Of a DNA stretch of 48,627 nucleotides, positions 43,801 through 48,627 are shown piece after piece. The translations under genes and the position numbers were made by a program. This stretch comes from CAYSBE01 sp964429245 (lineage in GTDB: Bacteria > Bacteroidota > Bacteroidia > UKL13-3), in NCBI GenBank assembly GCA_964429245.1, contig CAYSBE010000004.1:1-48627 (forward strand), read 5' to 3'. Under the pieces are notes generated by a model. That model was not told the DNA's origin. It searched no databases and was given only the letters and a program-made list of their open reading frames with translations. Position 1 is the first letter of the stretch; every line of letters begins with the position of its first letter.

Positions 43801-46800
43801 CCACAGGACTAATTTATAGAAATAACATATTCTTTATGAATAGAGGCGGAACGGGAGCTAAACATTTGGTATACCTTACCAATACCGGAACTGTAGCCAA
43901 CTACTTATTTACAAATAACTGTTATCATTTAAAAGTGCCGGTGGGTGGAGGAACAAATAACCATATTGGCTTTTATAATGCAGCAAATCGAACCACACTT
44001 ACAGATTGGACTACCGCAACCGGATTCGACTCAAATAGTGTTATTGCCGATCCAAGATTTCGTACATTCCTATTAAATGCACCACTTACTCCAGGAAGTG
44101 ACTCATTAAACAATAAAGGGTTTAATGTAAACACAGAAGCACAACGCGATTTTGGAGGTTTTGTGCGCAGCAGTACTCCCGATATTGGTGCATACGAATT
44201 TATTGTTCCGGCAGCAGATGCGGGTTTGGTAAAATTTACTTCTCCATTACTAAGAAGCGTTTCATTGTTTTCAACAGTAAACGTTGATGTACAATTGAAA
44301 AATTATGGGGCATCAACACTTTCAACAGTTGATTTAAATTGGAGAGTGGATACCAATGCAATGACCGGAACAACTTGGTCTGGTACATTGGCTCCTGATG
44401 ATACAGTTAATACTTCATTGGGATCGTTTTTTGTTTCAGCGGATGGACTATTCTCTGTTAAAGCATGGTCTTCGAATCCAAATTTTGTAACAGACAGTAT
44501 TCGTATCAATGACACCATTAATACCTTCTTCTGTACACCATTGTCAGGAACAATTACGTTAAATCCTTCTCTACCTTTTTCTTCGTCCAATGTTACTTCA
44601 TGGGAGCAATTAGGTTCGTTGTTATCTGTTTGTGGTGTTAATGGTCCATTAACAATAAATGTTACGCCCGGCACTTATAATACGTTTGTTAATATAACTG
44701 CAATACCAGGTGCAAACGCTACAAATAAAATAATAATAAACGGAGGTGACAGTGCACTTTGTACGCTAACATATAACGGAGCATTGCAACGTCCTACCAT
44801 ACTATTGAATGGCGCCAAGTACCTTGAATTTAGAAATATCAAATTCATCACAACAGGAACAGGTGCAGGAACAGCGGTTCAGCTGACCAATAATGCCGAC
44901 AGCAATACTTTTGTTAAGTGTTCATTTATAGCTCCAATACTTTTAGTATCTAATGCAAACGTAAATGCATTTGTGGCTTCAGGATCTATTGTTTCACCTA
45001 CCACTGCTGGTAATTCAGCTAATGTATTACTTATTGATAGTTGTACAGCAATAGGCGGTTTCTATTCAATTGATTTGTATGGAACAACAACGCCAAAGGC
45101 CTTAAATAACGTAGTGAGAAATTCATTAGTTAATGGTTCATTTCAATATGGAATTTATAGTAACTTTCAAAATGGAGTAAAAATCAATAATAACCGCGTA
45201 TGGAATGTAGGATTTTTTGCCAACAATATAAGTTCAGCTATGGCTTCAATTTCCGTTATCAATTCTGATAACGCCAATGAAGCAATTTCTAACGATATAC
45301 AAAATATGCCTGCCGGTCGAGGTATTGAGTTTATTACCAATCTTGGAACCTCTACCAATCGTCAAATAATTGCCAACAATATCATCAATATTGGACTTGC
45401 TACTAACATTACTTATGGTGTTTTTGAATCCAATAATGCTTTCCTTGATTTGGCATTTAACTCGGTAAAACTAAATACAGGTGATCAATCATATGCAGGT
45501 GCGGCTTTGTATACCAATAATACATCAACTACTTACTCAAACGTACGTATTGTAAATAACATTTTTGTTGCACCATCGGGTACTTTAGCCGCGTATGCAG
45601 TGAATGCGACTAATATGAATGCGGCCACTTATACGATGAACAATAACGTCTATTTTTCATCAGGCACGTATCCATTCCGTCAAGGTGGATTCATTACGAC
45701 TACATTAGTGAATTTTGTAACGGGTGGAAATATGATGGCTCCGCTAATTGGAAATAATACGAATAGTCAATTCTTACTACCAACTTTCTTTTCTTCCACA
45801 AATTTACGTTCAATCACACCAGAGCTAGACGATTCGGCATTTGCCATAACTACGGTAACAACTGATGTAGACGGAAAAGTAAGAAGCACATTAACACCAG
45901 ATATAGGCGTATTTGAATTTACTCGTCCGGCTGCAGATGCTGGTGTGTTAAGAATAACAGCTCCCGTTAAGCCGCTTATTACAGGATTAAATGATATTGT
46001 TGTTATTATTAAAAATTACGGAGTAAGCACCATCACAACAGCAAACGTACATTACAATATTGATACCGTTACACACGTAAAAGCTTACTCAGGTACATTG
46101 GCACCCGGAGCAATTGATACTGTGAGGTTCGACTCAACAAGTGGTCCTTCAGGTTCAAGCCAACAGTTTAACTTTGGTTCTCAGTTTGTATCAATTAAAG
46201 CATGGACATCTGCTCCAAACTCAGTTGTTGATTCACTTAATTTAAATGATACAGCATTTACAGGAATTTGTGGAAGTTTAAGTGGTAACTATACCATTAA
46301 TCCTGCAGGTTCAGGTACAACTAACTTTACAAGCATACAAGCTGCTATAGACAGAATGAACTGCGGTGGTGTATCAGGTCCGGTAGAGTTCGCAATTTCA
46401 CCTGGTACGTATAATGGTCCATTTGATATTCCATACATTTTTGGAGCAAGTTTAACCAATACAATTACGTTCCGCTCATCAAACAATAATGCAGCATCAG
46501 TAACGCTTACGAATACTGCGCCAACCGTAGCTGCTAATTTTGTATTGCGTTTATTTGGTACACAGTTTGTAAGGCTAAATCATTTGACACTCTCAACAAA
46601 CAATCCATCTTTCGGTAGGTTGCTCGTTATTGCAAAAGACCTTAACAATAACCTTAATGTGCAAGAATTAAGTGTACGTAATTGTGTATTTAATGGTACA
46701 AATACAACTTCAACAGCTGATGCACTTGCGTTGGTATTTGGTCCAAATGGTGATAACGCCACATTCTTAAATTTTGTAGGCAATACATTTGCTAACGGCT

Positions 46801-48627
46801 CTCATGGAATTTGGATTGGTGGGCAAAACATTGTTAACCAAAATGCTTTTGGATTTGTAGCTGATAGCAATACGTTCCAAAATCAATATTACTCAGCTAT
46901 TTGGTTGCAAAATCGTTTTTCTACATTCATACGTAGCAATATCATCAACATTAGCCCAGGTTTTGCGGGTAGCTATGGTATATACATGTTAGGCGTTGGA
47001 CAAGAAAGTGAAATAAGTTATAACCGCGTTAACAATCAAGGAGGATATTATGGAATAAGCGTTCAACAAAATGCTTATTATGATGCACCTGGATTACATA
47101 CCATTAAAAATAATACCATTTGGACACAAAATACTTCATTGAATTATGGATTGTTTGTAACCAATAGCAATAAAATGCGTATCTATAATAATACGATTCG
47201 TATGGCGTCATCGTCTACTGCTTTTGGTTTTTACTTACAAGGACACGCTTCATTTATTACAGGATCAATAACGTATCCTGCATCTTATGATATCATGTTT
47301 CTGAACAATATTGTACAGGGTGCAACTACAAGTACAGGTACATTTGGTATCTATACTACCAACGCTCAAGCAAATACTTCCCTTGTCAATATTAATAATA
47401 ACTTGTACTTCTCAGCATCACCAAACGTGATGTTTTTAAATGGAACTAATTACACAGCAGCCAACTTTTACAGTACCTATCGCAAGGCGCTGAATCCTAA
47501 TTTTGAGAGCCGTTCAATTTTCGGGCAATTAGCATTTGCATCAGGTTCAAGCTTGAAAGCAAATGAAACAAATCCCAGTGTGTGGCTTGCAAATGGAAGG
47601 GCACAGCAATTGTTTTTTGTAAATAATGACATTGATGGCAATCCAAGAAGTATTGATGTAATTACTGGGGTGCCTGATATTGGAGCACATGAGTTAATTC
47701 CGAATGCAACACCAGATGCCGCTACAATTACAGGAACAATTTCAACTGGAAATACCCAGCATATCACTCAATATGGCGATACGTTGGCGTCTATCACCTG
47801 GGGATTCTCAGGTACTTTACCAACATCAATTGCTGCACGTCATTATCCGGGCTCTTTAATTAGCCATCCCGGATTGTACGGTATGACTAATCTAACAAAC
47901 AGAATGGATGAATTTGTAAGGGTTATTCCAAATGGCGGTAGTTTCTACGATTATAATATTACATATCGTTATGACTCAACACGCTTGGGAACTGTGAATT
48001 CACAAACAGATTTGAGATTGGCACATAAGATTGATACTGTTTGGACAAGCTATGCATTTACATTAACAGCAGTTGATACAGTAGCAAAAACATTTAGTGT
48101 TACGGGTTTGGCAGCCTTTGGTGATTTTACAGGCACAGATGATATCAATCCGCTTCCTGTGCAGGTTAGTAGATTTGAAGCAATGAGAAGAGGATCAGAT
48201 GCGGAACTAGTTTGGACAACTGTTTCTGAGATTAATGCTTCACACTTTGTAATCGAACGCAGTATAAATAACAGAGAATGGGATGCAGTTGGAAGGGTTT
48301 CAAGTGCAAGTGGTAATTCTGTTACAACTCAATCTTATACCTTCCTTGATATCAATGTACAGAAAATAACAGGGGCTTCAACTGTATATTACCGCTTACG
48401 TGCAGTTGACATGGATGGTACATTTGATATTACACCTGTTAGAAGGGTAAATTTTGAAAGTCGATTGAATGTGGGTGAAATCAATGTACATCCAAATCCA
48501 TTTAACAATCAAGTTACATTAAATATCAACAGCACAATTGATGGAGATGCAATTATTGAAGTCTATGACATCTATGGAAAACGCGTTTTGCGTTCTACAA
48601 AATCAGTTGTCAACGGAGAAAATGACA
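40893..48627 (+). CDS. giant secreted beta-helix protein with T9SS sorting domain, partial at right edge
   Basis: One frame is open from ATG 40893 to the edge, at least 2578 codons. I translated it throughout and found no stop. It starts with a signal peptide ending in NANA-TQ (about residue 28). There are then four beta-helix-like modules of roughly 455-480 residues (about 31-510, 628-1100, 1218-1673, 1797-2265). Each opens with G-x-[YI]-[TV]-[IL]-[ND], is full of N-N-x-I/F turns and ladders of Asn, Ser, Thr and Gly, and closes with DIG[AV]-x-E or similar (residues 508, 1097, 1670, 2262). Spacers between them look like Ig/CARDB domains; the second and third both start PAADAG. The C-terminal part has an unknown beta-domain (about 2266-2420), an FnIII-like domain (LVWTTVSEINASHFVIERS, LRAVDMDG) and a sorting domain starting INVHPNPFNN (2530). 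About 30 residues are missing. It is probably a surface adhesin or matrix protein; enzyme activity is not evident. Confidence 0.93.
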   Translation, partial: MRKLVQLSFYLIVGVLLNCLGTFNANATQLSGTYVIDTNGTPSATVFRNFNSAITYLTSSNTRSDGGPTNSAPFGVAGSVTFVVANGTYQELVVIPNIPGATDTSRVTIVGYGATLQAINTTNDRAVIRLQNADFVTIKGLTIRTLDLTLGWGIHFYLGSDFNEIDSCNIQITSVTSTSSANSAGIVFSNSLTSPTTSGVNGYFNRITNNIIDGHPTAAGMYYGIVGFPASGSTTISRNKFVNNTIRNFFYSGIYWGNGNGTLFKNNFITRTTKTNITTTYGFYLTNGSRLDTIEGNTITGMFNAIPTNTNTFYAIWAINYSGTSTEPNFFFNNLVYDNKGNGSQFGFYFLSSVNARIINNTILFDNISNTSTTSQVQCFYWSGNTSTSSTLQLRNNIFSITTGGTGPKHAIFTTGTFTSGAIISKNGYFSNAANYNMMNYVGTNYATYANWRSFIGTVDQTSSDFNPSFTSAPSDLRPREGWYASNADTIPYITTFFNGTPRTLPTDIGANPANPVPLDVAIGNLILPATPYTAGSQPISVTIRNAGTATITSATIDWSINGVPQTPVSFTGSIPTGAFSGPISLGTVTVATGVLYNISATVSNPNSSVDANISNNTTNGQTAASLPGGTYTINAGGVGATNFISLSAFTNIANIGGIAGAITLNYVANSGPYTEQVFFRNISGLSGVNNITINGNGEYVQFNNLDASSIGIINLLGTDYVTFNGLNVRSLNPSFGIGYLLSAGADSINILNCTIDISSVTGSSSSAGIAVTAALNSPTANAANVGRFNRFENNTITGSGTGGPFYAISISCHNSTSGPNNGYIVRNNIMRDFTSYGMYLYGTIGSLISGNVMSRPNRNLNTTIYGIYGIQFMSGDTIENNRIFKPFDAIQTSTSQFYGMYFIATNTPSNRPLIVKNNLIYDIKSNGAVYGFYSLVSNNIRFYHNTVEFDHVASTSTQAASHVYVSSSATGLIYRNNIFFMNRGGTGAKHLVYLTNTGTVANYLFTNNCYHLKVPVGGGTNNHIGFYNAANRTTLTDWTTATGFDSNSVIADPRFRTFLLNAPLTPGSDSLNNKGFNVNTEAQRDFGGFVRSSTPDIGAYEFIVPAADAGLVKFTSPLLRSVSLFSTVNVDVQLKNYGASTLSTVDLNWRVDTNAMTGTTWSGTLAPDDTVNTSLGSFFVSADGLFSVKAWSSNPNFVTDSIRINDTINTFFCTPLSGTITLNPSLPFSSSNVTSWEQLGSLLSVCGVNGPLTINVTPGTYNTFVNITAIPGANATNKIIINGGDSALCTLTYNGALQRPTILLNGAKYLEFRNIKFITTGTGAGTAVQLTNNADSNTFVKCSFIAPILLVSNANVNAFVASGSIVSPTTAGNSANVLLIDSCTAIGGFYSIDLYGTTTPKALNNVVRNSLVNGSFQYGIYSNFQNGVKINNNRVWNVGFFANNISSAMASISVINSDNANEAISNDIQNMPAGRGIEFITNLGTSTNRQIIANNIINIGLATNITYGVFESNNAFLDLAFNSVKLNTGDQSYAGAALYTNNTSTTYSNVRIVNNIFVAPSGTLAAYAVNATNMNAATYTMNNNVYFSSGTYPFRQGGFITTTLVNFVTGGNMMAPLIGNNTNSQFLLPTFFSSTNLRSITPELDDSAFAITTVTTDVDGKVRSTLTPDIGVFEFTRPAADAGVLRITAPVKPLITGLNDIVVIIKNYGVSTITTANVHYNIDTVTHVKAYSGTLAPGAIDTVRFDSTSGPSGSSQQFNFGSQFVSIKAWTSAPNSVVDSLNLNDTAFTGICGSLSGNYTINPAGSGTTNFTSIQAAIDRMNCGGVSGPVEFAISPGTYNGPFDIPYIFGASLTNTITFRSSNNNAASVTLTNTAPTVAANFVLRLFGTQFVRLNHLTLSTNNPSFGRLLVIAKDLNNNLNVQELSVRNCVFNGTNTTSTADALALVFGPNGDNATFLNFVGNTFANGSHGIWIGGQNIVNQNAFGFVADSNTFQNQYYSAIWLQNRFSTFIRSNIINISPGFAGSYGIYMLGVGQESEISYNRVNNQGGYYGISVQQNAYYDAPGLHTIKNNTIWTQNTSLNYGLFVTNSNKMRIYNNTIRMASSSTAFGFYLQGHASFITGSITYPASYDIMFLNNIVQGATTSTGTFGIYTTNAQANTSLVNINNNLYFSASPNVMFLNGTNYTAANFYSTYRKALNPNFESRSIFGQLAFASGSSLKANETNPSVWLANGRAQQLFFVNNDIDGNPRSIDVITGVPDIGAHELIPNATPDAATITGTISTGNTQHITQYGDTLASITWGFSGTLPTSIAARHYPGSLISHPGLYGMTNLTNRMDEFVRVIPNGGSFYDYNITYRYDSTRLGTVNSQTDLRLAHKIDTVWTSYAFTLTAVDTVAKTFSVTGLAAFGDFTGTDDINPLPVQVSRFEAMRRGSDAELVWTTVSEINASHFVIERSINNREWDAVGRVSSASGNSVTTQSYTFLDINVQKITGASTVYYRLRAVDMDGTFDITPVRRVNFESRLNVGEINVHPNPFNNQVTLNINSTIDGDAIIEVYDIYGKRVLRSTKSVVNGEND

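Noticed and set aside
40919..47767. Several 60-120 codon minus-strand frames opposite the giant gene
   Set aside because: They are antisense shadows of Asn/Thr/Ser-rich codons; none has a recognisable motif or start context.
1..48627. CRISPR arrays, tRNA or rRNA genes, transposases, prophage genes
   Set aside because: I looked in all intergenic stretches and found no spaced repeats, no cloverleaf candidates and no recognisable mobile-element enzymes.

Overview
The window reads as a piece of an AT-rich chromosome from a free-living member of the Bacteroidota, probably on the Chitinophagales/Sphingobacteriales/Flavobacteriales side. The signs are two proteins with type IX secretion (T9SS) C-terminal sorting domains, a TonB-dependent receptor, many small lipoproteins, an OlsF-like fused acyltransferase, some promoters of the Bacteroidota form (TTG...TAnnTTTG), no evident Shine-Dalgarno sequences, and protein sequences of that phylum throughout. 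Two runs of exactly 100 N (15234-15333 and 34177-34276) are scaffold gaps. Each falls inside a gene and almost certainly hides more than 100 bases.

Layout. 1-2110 is accessory DNA: a toxin-antitoxin pair cut by the left edge, then an orphan Rhs tip with an HExxH motif and a lipoprotein that may be its immunity protein, flanked by near-identical ~26-base repeats. 2144-5920 holds a GH25 lysozyme, a small membrane protein, an alkaline phosphatase, dprA and an ABM-fold protein. 6073-9500 is the translation cluster thrS-infC-rpmI-rplT (all minus strand), where infC lacks an AUG start. 9595-14325 has a cysteine-containing unknown protein, a TPR lipoprotein, the tyrosine-catabolism pair hmgA-hpd and a LOG-family protein. 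14326-15779 is a gapped TonB receptor.

15885-28487 carries a small secreted protein, a phosphopantetheinyl transferase head-to-head with a WD40 protein, a patatin-like lipase, two LPP20-like lipoproteins, an OlsF-like bifunctional acyltransferase, a DUF58 protein with an FAD oxidoreductase, ettA, and an Mrp/NifU-type iron-sulfur pair. 28658-33983 holds a SirB1-like protein, topA and a secreted M43 metalloprotease. 34057-36873 is a shikimate-pathway operon aroB-aroA-aroC (aroC gapped). 36938-40691 holds proline dehydrogenase, a metallo-beta-lactamase-fold hydrolase and parA-parB, with an intergenic region rich in inverted repeats.

40893 to the right edge is one uninterrupted frame of at least 2578 codons. 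It encodes a giant secreted protein of four tandem beta-helix-like modules separated by Ig/CARDB-like spacers and ending in a T9SS sorting domain whose last residues lie beyond the window.

Most of the window is ordinary housekeeping DNA. The parts that look least described are the giant modular protein, the Rhs cassette with its repeats, the fused acyltransferase and the structured region before parAB. No CRISPR array, prophage, transposase, tRNA or rRNA was recognised, and no gene-free stretch exceeds 300 bases.
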